Numbered from the stretch's first letter, positions 1-9,614 are shown. The stretch: 64,000 nt of DNA from Paenibacillus sp. IHBB 10380 (GCF_000949425.1 NZ_CP010976.1:248001-312000), one strand, 5' to 3'. Program-made: numbers and translations. The notes: a model not told the origin generated them from the letters alone.

Positions 1-2
1 GT

Positions 3-239
3 GAACCCTATCGTAAGGTGAATATTGAACCTCTAGCAATGAAAAAAACGGTTATTCGCGAAACTAACTCAACATTCCGTAAACAAGGGAATGACCATAC
101 TTATCTCTACTTCACTGCTTATCGTGGACAATTGAAGTTAAGTGGTCATCCTCATGATCTGCAACTGTTGTATCAGGCAGGTGTGGGTAAACGAGCTTCT
201 CAATCTTTTGGGCTACTTGAGTATTTACGGGAGGAGTGA
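3..239 (+). CDS. cas6: Cas6 crRNA endoribonuclease, C-terminal part only
   Basis: Cas6 cuts the CRISPR transcript inside each repeat to make crRNAs. The window edge removes the N-terminus: the frame is open from base 3 and ends with TGA at 237-239. The 79 visible residues end in a Cas6-type glycine-rich loop (AGVGKRASQSFG) followed by a short beta strand, LLEYL. The position directly upstream of the cas8-cas7-cas5 genes supports the call. The GTG at 18 is internal, not the start. The catalytic residues, normally N-terminal, cannot be seen. Moderately sure, from the loop plus context. Confidence 0.72.
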   Translation, partial: EPYRKVNIEPLAMKKTVIRETNSTFRKQGNDHTYLYFTAYRGQLKLSGHPHDLQLLYQAGVGKRASQSFGLLEYLREE

Positions 240-245
240 CAATAT

Positions 246-2234
246 ATGAGCGCTTCAATCGAGATTATTGCTGAAGATTGGATGATGACAGCAGGATTGA
301 TTGGTTTAACACGTTTGTTCGATAAAGAAGAATATCCTTCTTTTCAGACGAATAGGGGTATTATTTTAACAGAAGAACAAATTCAACAATTTCCCGAGAA
401 ATATATACGCTGGTTGATACAGAATCATAGTATTGTGAAACGGGATGTAGGACGTATGGAATGGTCTATTGATCAAGTCGGACGTGCAAAACTTGTATCT
501 GATCATAATACCGATGCTGAACAACAAGAGAAATTGACGGTAAAAGTAATTGAAGCTGCAAAACATCTTCGTAAGTCCATAGGAGATCAGGCTAAGAAAG
601 TTGAAAAATACTTTTCGGATGCGCCAGAATACCAAGAACTATTGACACTCATTGAAAGATTAGAGATTCTTTCCAAGAATAAAGAGGCTTATATTGAAGC
701 CGATCAGATCAAGCAAGCTAGAGATGATTATGAGAGAATCATGTCAGTTCCGTTTATTAATGAAAGACTTACGCTTAATTACGTAAGATCGGTCATGTTA
801 GAGCCTTTTTTCGGACAGACCTCCATATTGCAAAAGACATTTGCCTCTAAATCTACGCAACAATTTATTGAACAACTGGACAAGGACTTTGCACGTCCGG
901 CTTTACAAGATTTGCAGTTATATGCAGAAAGACAGAAGGAAATAACAGAATCGGATATTTCAGCATTACTTCAAGAACATAGTGAGACGAATAAATACTA
1001 TAGAAAATGGTTGAAATTAACCAAAAAATTAAAGACACCACAGGAAGTGTATGATTTTTTGGAAAATGAAGTGTTACGATGTTCCTTAATAGATGGATTG
1101 CTTGCTACACAATCTTTCGAAGAAAAAAGCTTTGTACCTTTAGGTGTGTCTAAGAATAATTCGTATAACTTTAGTTGGGACTTTGATCGAGATATCTCCA
1201 TTCCAATGAGTGCTATTGCTCGCTTAGTTTTATTCGCGGTGCCTATTGGACTAGCCATGTATAATCGCCGTATGGGTACAGAGGAATTTAATGAGAATAA
1301 GCGTTTTTTCGGTATGGTAATGACCCAGAACTCCTTCATAGAGAATGTTAATAATAACAATACGTATTATACACTTCGAAGCGGTGGTAATACGATGGGA
1401 GAAGCCATCACAGGGTTACTTGATGAATCACGAGATAAAGCGCGAAAGATACATCAGCAGTCTTATTTTTTTATCGAATTACACTCTGATTATTCAGCTA
1501 AAAAAACACTGTTGGAATATTATCATATGCCTCCATATCTCGCTACTTTCCTGAGCAGTTATGGGAAAACCCTTCACTTAATTCATCATACTCATGCTAA
1601 AGATACTTTTCTTAGAGCTGTACTTAAAGGGCAAGATCCTAAAGAAACAATTTATGAACTTCTCAGGGTGTCTATCAAACCCACACTAAATTCAAGCAAT
1701 CCAACAGAGATAGCCAAAGTTGCTGAAAGCAAGCGATTGGCCGATAGCGCTTATCATGCAGTTATAGCCCGAAAACGAATTTTGCAAGCGAAGAAAGGGG
1801 AACAAGAAATGGCCAACTATGATGAAAAGATTTCTCGTATTAATAAACAAGGTAAAATTTTGGGTATTTGTTTAACTTCGGGTCGTTCAGCAGACTATGG
1901 AGAAGGTAAAGTATATCAAGCAAGTGGACGCAAAAAATTAGACGGTATTGTCTATCGATTGCTTAATGCAGCAAAATCCGGAAATAAGGCAGAGTTTATG
2001 GATACTGTGTTCCGTATGTATATGTCCGCTAACACATCAATTGCAAGGAAAAATAGTAGCTCAGACAAATATATGGAAGTCTCTAGTGATTTTCTTGAAG
2101 GTTTCAAGGAGAATGGTTTGGATTTTGATACGATAGCTAGTTCCTTTATCGCCGGCTTACTCGGACAAAATTCAGAAGAAAATAAAAATGAATCTAATCC
2201 ATCCATAACTGCCAAGGAGGCTACCCAATCATGA
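246..2234 (+). CDS. cas8b: Type I-B Cascade large subunit (Cas8b/Cst1-like)
   Basis: A 662-residue protein in the large-subunit slot of a type I-B operon, between cas6 and cas7. Large subunits recognise the PAM and recruit Cas3. The call rests mainly on position and size, because Cas8 sequences diverge strongly. GGGAGGAG lies just before the ATG, and the gene overlaps cas7 by ATGA. The Cst1 family is known for paired CxxC motifs. Only isolated cysteines are visible here (RCSLID near residue 280 and GICLTSG near 543), so the zinc-ribbon element seems to be absent. The C-terminus is Ser/Asn/Glu-rich and probably disordered. The exact Cas8 subfamily is uncertain. Confidence 0.75.
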   Translation: MSASIEIIAEDWMMTAGLIGLTRLFDKEEYPSFQTNRGIILTEEQIQQFPEKYIRWLIQNHSIVKRDVGRMEWSIDQVGRAKLVSDHNTDAEQQEKLTVKVIEAAKHLRKSIGDQAKKVEKYFSDAPEYQELLTLIERLEILSKNKEAYIEADQIKQARDDYERIMSVPFINERLTLNYVRSVMLEPFFGQTSILQKTFASKSTQQFIEQLDKDFARPALQDLQLYAERQKEITESDISALLQEHSETNKYYRKWLKLTKKLKTPQEVYDFLENEVLRCSLIDGLLATQSFEEKSFVPLGVSKNNSYNFSWDFDRDISIPMSAIARLVLFAVPIGLAMYNRRMGTEEFNENKRFFGMVMTQNSFIENVNNNNTYYTLRSGGNTMGEAITGLLDESRDKARKIHQQSYFFIELHSDYSAKKTLLEYYHMPPYLATFLSSYGKTLHLIHHTHAKDTFLRAVLKGQDPKETIYELLRVSIKPTLNSSNPTEIAKVAESKRLADSAYHAVIARKRILQAKKGEQEMANYDEKISRINKQGKILGICLTSGRSADYGEGKVYQASGRKKLDGIVYRLLNAAKSGNKAEFMDTVFRMYMSANTSIARKNSSSDKYMEVSSDFLEGFKENGLDFDTIASSFIAGLLGQNSEENKNESNPSITAKEATQS

Positions 2235-3142
2235 GTAAAGCACTGACATTGACCACTATATTCCGCGCGAATTCCCTGAATTATGGAGAGGGGATTGCTA
2301 ATATATCTGAGCTCAAAAAAATCCATCGTGGTAATGGTGATGTACTCACTTTTGCTTCACGTCAAAGTATCCGTTACGATATTGTGCGATTAGGTAATGA
2401 ATGGTTCAATTGGAATCTACAAACAGTAGATAAAACTAAGGGAACACTTCAATTTCGGGAAGATATCAGCATTGCTGATTCTGTTGAAATGGATCTATTC
2501 GGTTATCTCAAAACAGGCAAAAAGTCACAAAAACGTCCAGCTGTTGCTCGTCTCTCACATGCAGTATCACTTGAGCCTTACCGTAGTGATATGGAGTTTC
2601 TTAACAATATGGGCTTTGCTGAACGAATCGATGAGACACCGAACCTTGCAAATATTGAACAACATGAGAGTTTCTATACATATACAGTAACTATTGATTT
2701 GGACAAGATTGGTATAGATAAACCAACTGGAGCTCAGTCTGTGGAATTACCTACAGAGGAAAAGGTAACTCGTCTGCATCAATTGCTTGATATATTGAAA
2801 TTACTAAATCGTAATATTCGTGGTCGTCAGGAAACACTAGCTCCACTGTTTGTGATAGGAGGTATCTATCCGGTGGCCAATCCATTCTTCCTTGGCCGAG
2901 TGATGCTAGAAACGCAGACTAAAGCATGGAATCTAAATGTAGATGCTCTTAAAAATGTAGGCAAGACAACGTTCGGTGGGCAAGAGATGGCTGATTTCAC
3001 TCGTATAGGATATGTACCAGGTGTCTTCCATAACGAGGCTCAATTTGAGCAATTAGGATTTGATCATACAGGCACGGTTGAGGAGTTTTTTGTGGCAATG
3101 AAGAATGAAATTGAAGACTACTTTGGAGCTTCTGTACAATGA
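2231..3142 (+). CDS. cas7: Cascade backbone protein Cas7 (Cst2/DevR family)
   Basis: A 303-residue backbone subunit that polymerises along the crRNA. The N-terminus (ALTLTTIFRANSLNYGEG) and the early segment FASRQSIRYDIVR match what I know of the Cst2/DevR branch of Cas7 found in Tneap-type I-B systems. AAGGAGG at 2214-2220 lies before the ATG, and the start overlaps the cas8 stop by ATGA. The stop in turn overlaps the cas5 start by ATGA, so cas8, cas7 and cas5 are translationally coupled. Length is normal for the family. Confidence 0.88.
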   Translation: MSKALTLTTIFRANSLNYGEGIANISELKKIHRGNGDVLTFASRQSIRYDIVRLGNEWFNWNLQTVDKTKGTLQFREDISIADSVEMDLFGYLKTGKKSQKRPAVARLSHAVSLEPYRSDMEFLNNMGFAERIDETPNLANIEQHESFYTYTVTIDLDKIGIDKPTGAQSVELPTEEKVTRLHQLLDILKLLNRNIRGRQETLAPLFVIGGIYPVANPFFLGRVMLETQTKAWNLNVDALKNVGKTTFGGQEMADFTRIGYVPGVFHNEAQFEQLGFDHTGTVEEFFVAMKNEIEDYFGASVQ

Positions 3143-3852
3143 AGGTGCTTCGACTAGAGTTATATCAACAGACGGCATGTTATAAAAAACCGTTGGCATT
3201 CAAAGTAGCTGAGACCTATCCATTACCACCGCATTCAACAGTAAAAGGGATGTTGCATGCCATTTTGGAAGCTAAAGAATTAATTCCAATGAAAATTAGT
3301 ATTCAGGGCAACTACGATACATTAGTCACGGACTACCAGACACATTACTTTTTCAAAAGTAATAAGACAGAAGAGTTTGCTCTAACAACGGCTGGATTAG
3401 GTATTGAACGTGAATTTAAAGATATTACAACGATGCCGATTTATAGTCATATGTTATATGACGTCAATCTAATTATCCATGTAGATGCTGCTGATGACGT
3501 TCTGGAGAAGTTGGAAAAGCGAATTCAAGAAGGTAATATACATCTAAGTCTTGGGCGTTGGGAAGATCTAGTGCGTATAGATGCTTGTGAGTGTGTAGAG
3601 TTAGTCGAAGCGATGGAAGACTTGATCTTAGAGAATAGTGCTTTTATTCCTCAGGATATGCTTGCAGCCAATAGGCTGGCTCATTTTCCATATAGTCTGA
3701 ATTGGACTTATCGTATTATACAAGGTGTACGTGTATGGGATAAGTTGCAAGTAGGATATGTACAAGCGGGGGTGGATACGTCTATTTCTTGTGAAGAGTT
3801 GTGGTTAGATCCACATGGTGATGGAGTGTTCTTTGCACAACCTTCTGAATAG
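3139..3852 (+). CDS. cas5: Cascade subunit Cas5 (Cas5t type)
   Basis: A 237-residue Cas5, which caps the 5' handle of the crRNA in Cascade. The N-terminal MKVLRLELYQQTACYKKP strand and the loop YPLPPHSTVKGMLHAILEA are the RAMP-fold signature of Cas5. The 'YPLPP..STV.G.L' pattern is typical of the Cas5t branch that travels with Cst2. The ATG overlaps the cas7 stop. It is the last gene before a terminator-like hairpin, so the Cascade genes seem to form their own transcription unit. Confidence 0.85.
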   Translation: MKVLRLELYQQTACYKKPLAFKVAETYPLPPHSTVKGMLHAILEAKELIPMKISIQGNYDTLVTDYQTHYFFKSNKTEEFALTTAGLGIEREFKDITTMPIYSHMLYDVNLIIHVDAADDVLEKLEKRIQEGNIHLSLGRWEDLVRIDACECVELVEAMEDLILENSAFIPQDMLAANRLAHFPYSLNWTYRIIQGVRVWDKLQVGYVQAGVDTSISCEELWLDPHGDGVFFAQPSE

Positions 3853-3868
3853 AAATTTAATGAAATGT

Positions 3869-3899
3869 AGAGAGAACCGGATTCCGCGTTCTCTTTTTC
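3869..3899 (+). terminator. Rho-independent terminator between cas5 and cas3
   Basis: AGAGAAC (3871-3877) pairs with GTTCTCT (3888-3894) around a 10-nt loop and is followed directly by a T-rich run. It lies 17 bp after the cas5 stop and about 55 bp before the cas3 start. It would end or attenuate cas6-8-7-5 transcription, so cas3-4-1-2 depend on read-through or on a promoter of their own. Confidence 0.72.
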
Positions 3900-3953
3900 T
3901 TACACTCGTATGTATAAATTAAACAATATAGTAAATAAAGGGAGTCTGTTACT

Positions 3954-6212
3954 ATGATTTTTTATGCGAAATCTTCACCTCCATTACCTTATACAGAAAC
4001 CATTCAGCAACATACGGAAGCATTAATAACATGCTATCATCAATTAAAAAATGGCTATGAATCTTCTTTGAAGCTAATGACTGAAAGAGATTGGCAGCTT
4101 CTCTACTGGGCAGTGAAATATCATGATGTAGGTAAATATGATGCTGTGTTCCAGAATAAAATTTTACGAGCAATTAAACAACCATCGGTTACAACTAATT
4201 GTAATTACGATGTAAGGCATAACCATGTATCTGTTCTGGCCATTCCATTCGGAAAATTAGGCTTGGATCAAGAAGAAGAACTGATTTTGGTACAAGCTGT
4301 AGCTTTTCATCATGAAAAATCAGTTACACCTAATCATAAACAAATTGGTGAAATATATAAGCAACATATTTTACCTCATTGTGAGCAGATTGAGTTAGAG
4401 CTAGACATCAAGTTAAATCTTAAGTGTATGACTGCGAAGCTCAATTTGATCTCGCACAATGAGCGAATCCGTGAAAGTAGTGGTGAATTATTTCAGCGAT
4501 ATGTTCTTATCAAAGGATTGCTCCATCGTCTGGACCATGCAGCTTCTGCGCATGTACCTGTAGAGCTTGCTACAGATATGAATGTAGGTGAGTATGCCAA
4601 ACAATTCATAACGAATACCTTTGATGATGGTCCGAATGCATTACAACTATTCGCGACACAACATCAATATGAGCATGTTGTTGTTGTGGCACAGACAGGC
4701 ATGGGGAAGACTGAAGCGGGGTTGTTATGGTTAGGGGCAGACAAAGGATTCTTAACCTTGCCATTACGTGTCAGTATTAATGCGATGTATGAACGAATTA
4801 TTAACAAAAAGAAAATTGGATTTACGCGCACCTCTGGAAAGGATGCAACGATTGAGGAAGCAACAGGTTTACTTCATTCTACCAGCATGGATTATCTGCA
4901 TGATGTCATGGAAGCGGATGATGAGTCTATGGAAAAAATATATTCGCAGTCTAGGCAATTTGGTAATAAACTAATCATTTCTACGATTGATCAGATTCTG
5001 AAATTCCCTTTCTACTATCTTGGATTTGAGAAAGAGTATGCGACAGTAGCTTCCTCCAAAGTTATTATTGATGAGCTACAAGCATATGATCCACGTATTG
5101 CCGCCTTGATCGTAAGAGCGATGGTACTTATTGATCGTATTGGTGGATCATTCATGATTATGACAGCGACACTACCGGACTTTTACTATAAAGCCTTGAA
5201 TCGTAAACTGATAAATTCTCAGCTCCCAGTAGCCTATGGTGAATTTATTGATGATACGGTGATACGGCACCACGTGCAGCAAGAAGATGCATCTATTCTA
5301 AATGAGAATGTACTGGCTCAAATCATAGAGGATGGTGAGAAATATAAAGTATTGGTTATATGTAATACGGTTAAGCGTGCTAGAGAATTATACAATTTGT
5401 TGAAACAAAGAAAGCGCTCAAATCCCATACATCTGCTTCACTCTCGTTTTATTAAGAAGGATCGTGTTTTATTAGAGAAAGATATCCTTGATTTTGCTAA
5501 AAGCTTGGATCATGGAATATGGGTGACCACGCAATTGGTGGAAGCGAGCTTGGATATTGATTTTGATCGGATGTATACAGAAATGTCTTCACTGGATAGT
5601 CAATTCCAAAGGTATGGCCGGTGTAATCGTAGAGGGGAGAAATCTACAGATGAAGTGAATATAAGGGTATACACCCAAGGTGCTTCAGGTACTCAGATAG
5701 GAAAGAACTCGGTATATCATGATGATATTTATAATCGGAGTATAGAATTATTTAGCAAGTATCCCTCTGGAATTCTACTTGAATCACAAAAACAACAAAT
5801 GATCCAACAACTATATGATGAGAAGGAATTAGAAGGTTCATCATTTAAACAGTTATTTGATGATACTTTAACACAGTTGGAAGAACGTCCGATGTATGAA
5901 ATTGATAATAAAGAAGCTCAGGATTTACTGAGAGATATACATGAAGTTCAGGCCATTCCTATGGCGTATCTTGGAACAGAAGAAATTGAGGAGGCTTTGG
6001 ATTTATGGAAATCTACCAAGGACAGGAACATGAAACGTAGAGCCAGACAAAGCATTGAACAGTTTACGGTAGGGGTTAATCAAAGATTAGCTAAGAACAA
6101 AGGCGTACTAACAGAATTCCCATTAATTCGAGACTTATATTATGTGGACATGGTTTATGACGAAGAGACTGGATTAGATGCGAATGCGGTAACAGCGCCG
6201 ATAACATGGTAA
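3954..6212 (+). CDS. cas3: Cas3 HD nuclease-helicase
   Basis: A 752-residue fused HD-nuclease/SF2 helicase that degrades Cascade-bound DNA. HD metal residues are visible: HD at 57-58 in HDVGK, paired His at 119-120 (AFHHE) and H-D-H at 191-195. Helicase motifs are Walker A AQTGMGKT (246-253), DELQ (373-376, a DExH/D variant), TAT (404-406), motif V VTTQLVEASLDID (523-535) and motif VI QRYGRCNRRG (551-560). AAAGGGAG precedes the ATG. All catalytic motifs look intact, so the effector should be active. Confidence 0.95.
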   Translation: MIFYAKSSPPLPYTETIQQHTEALITCYHQLKNGYESSLKLMTERDWQLLYWAVKYHDVGKYDAVFQNKILRAIKQPSVTTNCNYDVRHNHVSVLAIPFGKLGLDQEEELILVQAVAFHHEKSVTPNHKQIGEIYKQHILPHCEQIELELDIKLNLKCMTAKLNLISHNERIRESSGELFQRYVLIKGLLHRLDHAASAHVPVELATDMNVGEYAKQFITNTFDDGPNALQLFATQHQYEHVVVVAQTGMGKTEAGLLWLGADKGFLTLPLRVSINAMYERIINKKKIGFTRTSGKDATIEEATGLLHSTSMDYLHDVMEADDESMEKIYSQSRQFGNKLIISTIDQILKFPFYYLGFEKEYATVASSKVIIDELQAYDPRIAALIVRAMVLIDRIGGSFMIMTATLPDFYYKALNRKLINSQLPVAYGEFIDDTVIRHHVQQEDASILNENVLAQIIEDGEKYKVLVICNTVKRARELYNLLKQRKRSNPIHLLHSRFIKKDRVLLEKDILDFAKSLDHGIWVTTQLVEASLDIDFDRMYTEMSSLDSQFQRYGRCNRRGEKSTDEVNIRVYTQGASGTQIGKNSVYHDDIYNRSIELFSKYPSGILLESQKQQMIQQLYDEKELEGSSFKQLFDDTLTQLEERPMYEIDNKEAQDLLRDIHEVQAIPMAYLGTEEIEEALDLWKSTKDRNMKRRARQSIEQFTVGVNQRLAKNKGVLTEFPLIRDLYYVDMVYDEETGLDANAVTAPITW

Positions 6213-6245
6213 ATCTTAAGCTTATTGAAAGGTGAGGAGTCTAAT

Positions 6246-6746
6246 ATGTCGATTCGTGGAATTGAAATGCACTATTATGCAGTCTGTAAGCGTAAATTGT
6301 GGCTATTCAACCGGGGGATCGGATTCGAGCAGCAGCATGATCGTGTAGAGGAAGGTAAAGTTCTGCATGAGCACGCTTATGGTAGATTAGATAAAGAAAT
6401 TAATATTGATGATATGGCAGTCATGGATGCAGTAGATGGAGAATACGTCCGGGAAGTTAAGATTAGTAGCAAGATGGAGCATGCAGACCGTCTACAGTTG
6501 TTATATTACTTGTATTTGCTTAAAGAGCGCGGTGTGGAGAAGAAGGGACTTCTCAGCTATCCTAAGGAAAAAAAGACGACGGAAATTGTACTTGGACTGG
6601 ATGAGAACATGGAAGTATTGAAAGCATTAGATGGCGTACAAAAGATACTAGAGGGAAATTTACCACGTTATAGGAAACTTAAGGTTTGCGCAAAATGTGC
6701 ATATCGAGACTTCTGTGAATCTGGCGAGGGCGGTGATGATGTATGA
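6246..6746 (+). CDS. cas4: Cas4 exonuclease (DUF83)
   Basis: A 166-residue Cas4, an Fe-S-cluster RecB-like nuclease that trims prespacers and sets the PAM end during adaptation. One Cys in the N-terminal YAVCKRKLW and three in the C-terminal VCAKCAYRDFC form the 1+3 cluster-ligand pattern. REVKISSK is the nuclease-core segment. I chose ATG 6246 because GGTGAGGAG lies just upstream; the TTG at 6225 would precede that site. The stop overlaps the cas1 start by ATGA. Confidence 0.92.
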   Translation: MSIRGIEMHYYAVCKRKLWLFNRGIGFEQQHDRVEEGKVLHEHAYGRLDKEINIDDMAVMDAVDGEYVREVKISSKMEHADRLQLLYYLYLLKERGVEKKGLLSYPKEKKTTEIVLGLDENMEVLKALDGVQKILEGNLPRYRKLKVCAKCAYRDFCESGEGGDDV

Positions 6747-7732
6747 GTAGTGGAAGAGATGTATTTATTTTCTCAGCAGGTAAATTGCATCGAAAGCACA
6801 ATACGTTATATTTTACAGATGAAGAAGGTAAGTCACGGCCATTACCTGTTGAGCAAACAGAGAATCTGCATTTATTCGGTAATGTTGATTTTAATACTTC
6901 ACTTTTACATATTCTAACTCAACATGATGTAAGACTGCATGTGTACAATCATTATGGATATTATGATGGTACTTACTATCCTCGTAATTCACGGGTATCT
7001 GGTTATACTGTTGTTCGGCAAAGTGAGCACTATCTAGATCTAAGTAAGCGATTAGTTTTGGCTAAGGCTTTTGTCCAAGGTGGTGTCCATCATATGATAA
7101 GGAATCTCCGGAAGGCAGGAGAAGATACGAAAGCCCATATCGATACGATCAATGCTCGAGTTGTACTATTGGATAATGCGAACAGTATTCCGGCAGTTAT
7201 GGGCGTGGAAGGACAATGCCGTCAGGTATATTATGATGCATTTACGTTATTAGTAAAGAGTAACTTTACTTGGGTGAGTCGCAGTAGACGCCCTCCACAG
7301 GACCCTTTAAATGCTCTGATCTCTTTTGGAAATGGGATGATGTATACCACTGTCATATCAGAGTTGTATAAAACAATGCTTGATCCAGCGATCAGCTATT
7401 TGCATGAACCCTCAAGCAAGCGTTTCTCACTTAGTTTAGATATTGCAGAAATTTTCAAACCTTTAGTCATTGATCCTCTTATCTTTAGTCTTGTAAATAA
7501 TCGTCGCATCCAGAGTAAACATTTTGAGGATACGGACGGAATGGTCTATCTGAATGAGGAAGGTCGTAAAATATTTTTGGCTGCATTTGATGAAAAAATG
7601 AAAAGCACTTTCAAACACCGAAAGTTGAATCGAAATGTAACTTACCGATATTTAATTCGACTTGAGGCATATAAGCTAATAAAACATGTCATTGGTGATG
7701 AGACTTATAAACCTTTTAAGGCTTGGTGGTAG
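6743..7732 (+). CDS. cas1: Cas1 integrase
   Basis: A 329-residue Cas1, the catalytic subunit of the Cas1-Cas2 spacer integrase. The metal ligands expected of the family can be read: E156 in MGVEGQ, H221 in YLHEPSS, and D233/E236 in SLDIAEIFKP. The N-terminal beta domain (VFIFSAGKLHRKHNTLYF) and the C-terminal helical domain are both full length. It overlaps cas4 by 4 bp, and cas2 follows after 2 bp. Confidence 0.95.
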   Translation: MSSGRDVFIFSAGKLHRKHNTLYFTDEEGKSRPLPVEQTENLHLFGNVDFNTSLLHILTQHDVRLHVYNHYGYYDGTYYPRNSRVSGYTVVRQSEHYLDLSKRLVLAKAFVQGGVHHMIRNLRKAGEDTKAHIDTINARVVLLDNANSIPAVMGVEGQCRQVYYDAFTLLVKSNFTWVSRSRRPPQDPLNALISFGNGMMYTTVISELYKTMLDPAISYLHEPSSKRFSLSLDIAEIFKPLVIDPLIFSLVNNRRIQSKHFEDTDGMVYLNEEGRKIFLAAFDEKMKSTFKHRKLNRNVTYRYLIRLEAYKLIKHVIGDETYKPFKAWW

Positions 7733-7734
7733 AC

Positions 7735-7995
7735 ATGTTCGTTATAATTACGTACGATATTGGAGAGAAGCGTGTAGGTAAAGTCTGCAAAAAGCTACGT
7801 GAATATCTGGATTGGACGCAAAACTCGGTATTTGAGGGTGAAATCACTAAGGGGAAACTAACAAGGTGCCTTGCAGAATTAAGAGATATCACAGATGAAA
7901 TGGATTCAATATATTTGTATAAAGTAGCTAATCCCAAGGCTATTGTAAAAGAAGTGATCGGAGAGGATCGTTCCTTTGATCGATTATTTTTGTGA
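7735..7995 (+). CDS. cas2: Cas2 adaptation subunit
   Basis: An 86-residue Cas2, which dimerises to bridge two Cas1 dimers. It begins MFVIITYDIGEKR, the usual Cas2 beta1 with the conserved Asp, and ends in RSFDRLFL. I start at ATG 7735, which gives the standard N-terminus; an in-frame GTG at 7723 would overlap cas1 and add four residues. It is the last cas gene, with the array starting 186 bp later. Confidence 0.94.
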   Translation: MFVIITYDIGEKRVGKVCKKLREYLDWTQNSVFEGEITKGKLTRCLAELRDITDEMDSIYLYKVANPKAIVKEVIGEDRSFDRLFL

Positions 7996-8181
7996 GAGTT
8001 GTTAAGTAGAAGTGCAGTGAACGATTATTTTGTCGAATCGGCTGCGAGCCTTGTGTAGTAAGGGCTAAGAGGGTTATTTTGAAGTCCATGATTTTACGCA
8101 TTGGAGGTTCAATGCAAAATAAGAAATGACCTCGGCCAAAAACGTTGATGTAGCAGGGGTTTAAGGACGTGAAAAATCGGG
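7996..8181 (+). promoter_or_regulatory. CRISPR leader region
   Basis: 186 bp between cas2 and the first repeat with no plausible gene. By position it should contain the array promoter and the Cas1-Cas2 integration signal. It is not strikingly A+T rich, and I could not pick out a convincing -35/-10 pair. The leader side is inferred from gene order and from the repeat orientation (GTTTTATCT at the left, ATAAAG at the right), which resembles type I-B repeats read on the plus strand. Confidence 0.6.
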
Positions 8182-9512
8182 GTTTTATCTGAACGTAGTG
8201 GGATATAAAGTCGTATAGCCATCATTATCAAGCTCTTGTGAAAAGTGAGTTTTATCTGAACGTAGTGGGATATAAAGTATTGTGTGCCCTAACCACCATG
8301 TCGGGGAACTTAGTTTTATCTGAACGTAGTGGGATATAAAGTAGTACCAAGACATCCTTATTCCTCCCTGCACACTTGTTTTATCTGAACGTAGTGGGAT
8401 ATAAAGTACCAAGGTATGGACGGGGAGAAATTATACATTGAGGTTTTATCTGAACGTAGTGGGATATAAAGTCTGTTGCTACTATCAATCACATACAGCA
8501 ACGAAGCAGTTTTATCTGAACGTAGTGGGATATAAAGATAAATAGTGATTATACGATATGTGTTGGTGATGTAAGTTTTATCTGAACGTAGTGGGATATA
8601 AAGGAGAAATCAGCATTAACAACAGCAGTCGGATTCATAGTTTTATCTGAACGTAGTGGGATATAAAGGTCGAGTACTGGAAGCGATCCGCGGGAACTGT
8701 ACGAGTTTTATCTGAACGTAGTGGGATATAAAGCCCTAAACTGTTGCAGCATGGCATCAATCTGTTCTTCGTTTTATCTGAACGTAGTGGGATATAAAGA
8801 CCTGTACGCCAGTACAAAAAATCGTGTCCCTGGGGTTTTATCTGAACGTAGTGGGATATAAAGAACGTATCTATCGTCTCGGTCTTTCGCATAAAAAGGA
8901 GTTTTATCTGAACGTAGTGGGATATAAAGATCTCTTCCCAGTCACCATTCTCACTACAATTCATGTTTTATCTGAACGTAGTGGGATATAAAGAGTATGG
9001 AAATAGATGAAGTATGCGAAGAAATAATGTTTTATCTGAACGTAGTGGGATATAAAGTTTACTACAGCACTACGGCAAGATGATGTTGCATTGTTTTATC
9101 TGAACGTAGTGGGATATAAAGCATTATGAGGGTCATAAGCGATACCTTTAAGCTTGAGTTTTATCTGAACGTAGTGGGATATAAAGGATGATTCCAAGTG
9201 TTTTCCTAATTTACTGAGAAATGTTTTATCTGAACGTAGTGGGATATAAAGCAATATATTGTTGCATGTGAGGGCGTACAATTACTAGTTTTATCTGAAC
9301 GTAGTGGGATATAAAGAATGATCTTTACCCCGTCCGTAGTTAGAAAGAACAAGTTTTATCTGAACGTAGTGGGATATAAAGTCTACTGGGAGGGATGCCG
9401 TTTTAAGTAACTCTTTTGGTTTTATCTGAACGTAGTGGGATATAAAGAGTGAATCTATTTATTGTGAAAAGAAAATAAAGTATGTTTTATCTGAACGTAG
9501 TGGGATATAAAG
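8182..9512 (+). CRISPR. CRISPR array, 21 repeats and 20 spacers
   Basis: Twenty-one copies of a 29-bp repeat that begins GTTTTATCTG, has ACGTAGTG in the middle and ends GGGATATAAAG. By eye every copy is identical, including the first (8182-8210) and last (9484-9512). The 20 spacers are 35-37 nt, except the first (8211-8248), which is 38 nt. Internal pairing in the repeat is weak (TATC with GATA), fitting a Cas6 that reads an almost unstructured repeat. With no degenerate terminal repeat, array polarity is inferred from the cas genes. Minus-strand reading frames inside the array are just translations of the repeat. Confidence 0.98.
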
Positions 9513-9604
9513 TTTATACGTGCAGCAAAGAGCGGGCATGGGATGCCGAAGCGGAGGGGCTGACCTCATTGCGCGATATGGCGAAACATTTGATAGACAG
9601 ATAA
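9512..9604 (+). pseudogene. Possible 3' stub of a broken gene abutting the array
   Basis: From the last base of the final repeat an open frame runs to TAA at 9602-9604. It reads VYTCSKERAWDAEAEGL, then TSLRDMAKHLIDR. The residues look like an amphipathic protein C-terminus, the DNA is more G+C rich than the spacers, and a good terminator follows 10 bp later, as at a gene end. No start lies outside the array; the frame continues open into the last repeat. I do not recognise the family. It could be a gene truncated when the CRISPR locus was inserted or rearranged, or a chance frame. Confidence 0.35.
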
Positions 9605-9614
9605 CATTAGTGAT

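Noticed and set aside
7996..8181. A toxin-antitoxin or small RNA gene in the leader
   Set aside because: No open frame with a ribosome site and no strong hairpin; the position is explained by the CRISPR leader.
8185..9281. Minus-strand open frames of 61-109 codons inside the CRISPR array
   Set aside because: They are repeated translations of the CRISPR repeat (the FISHYVQIKL and LYIPLRSDKT patterns) with no ribosome sites; not genes.
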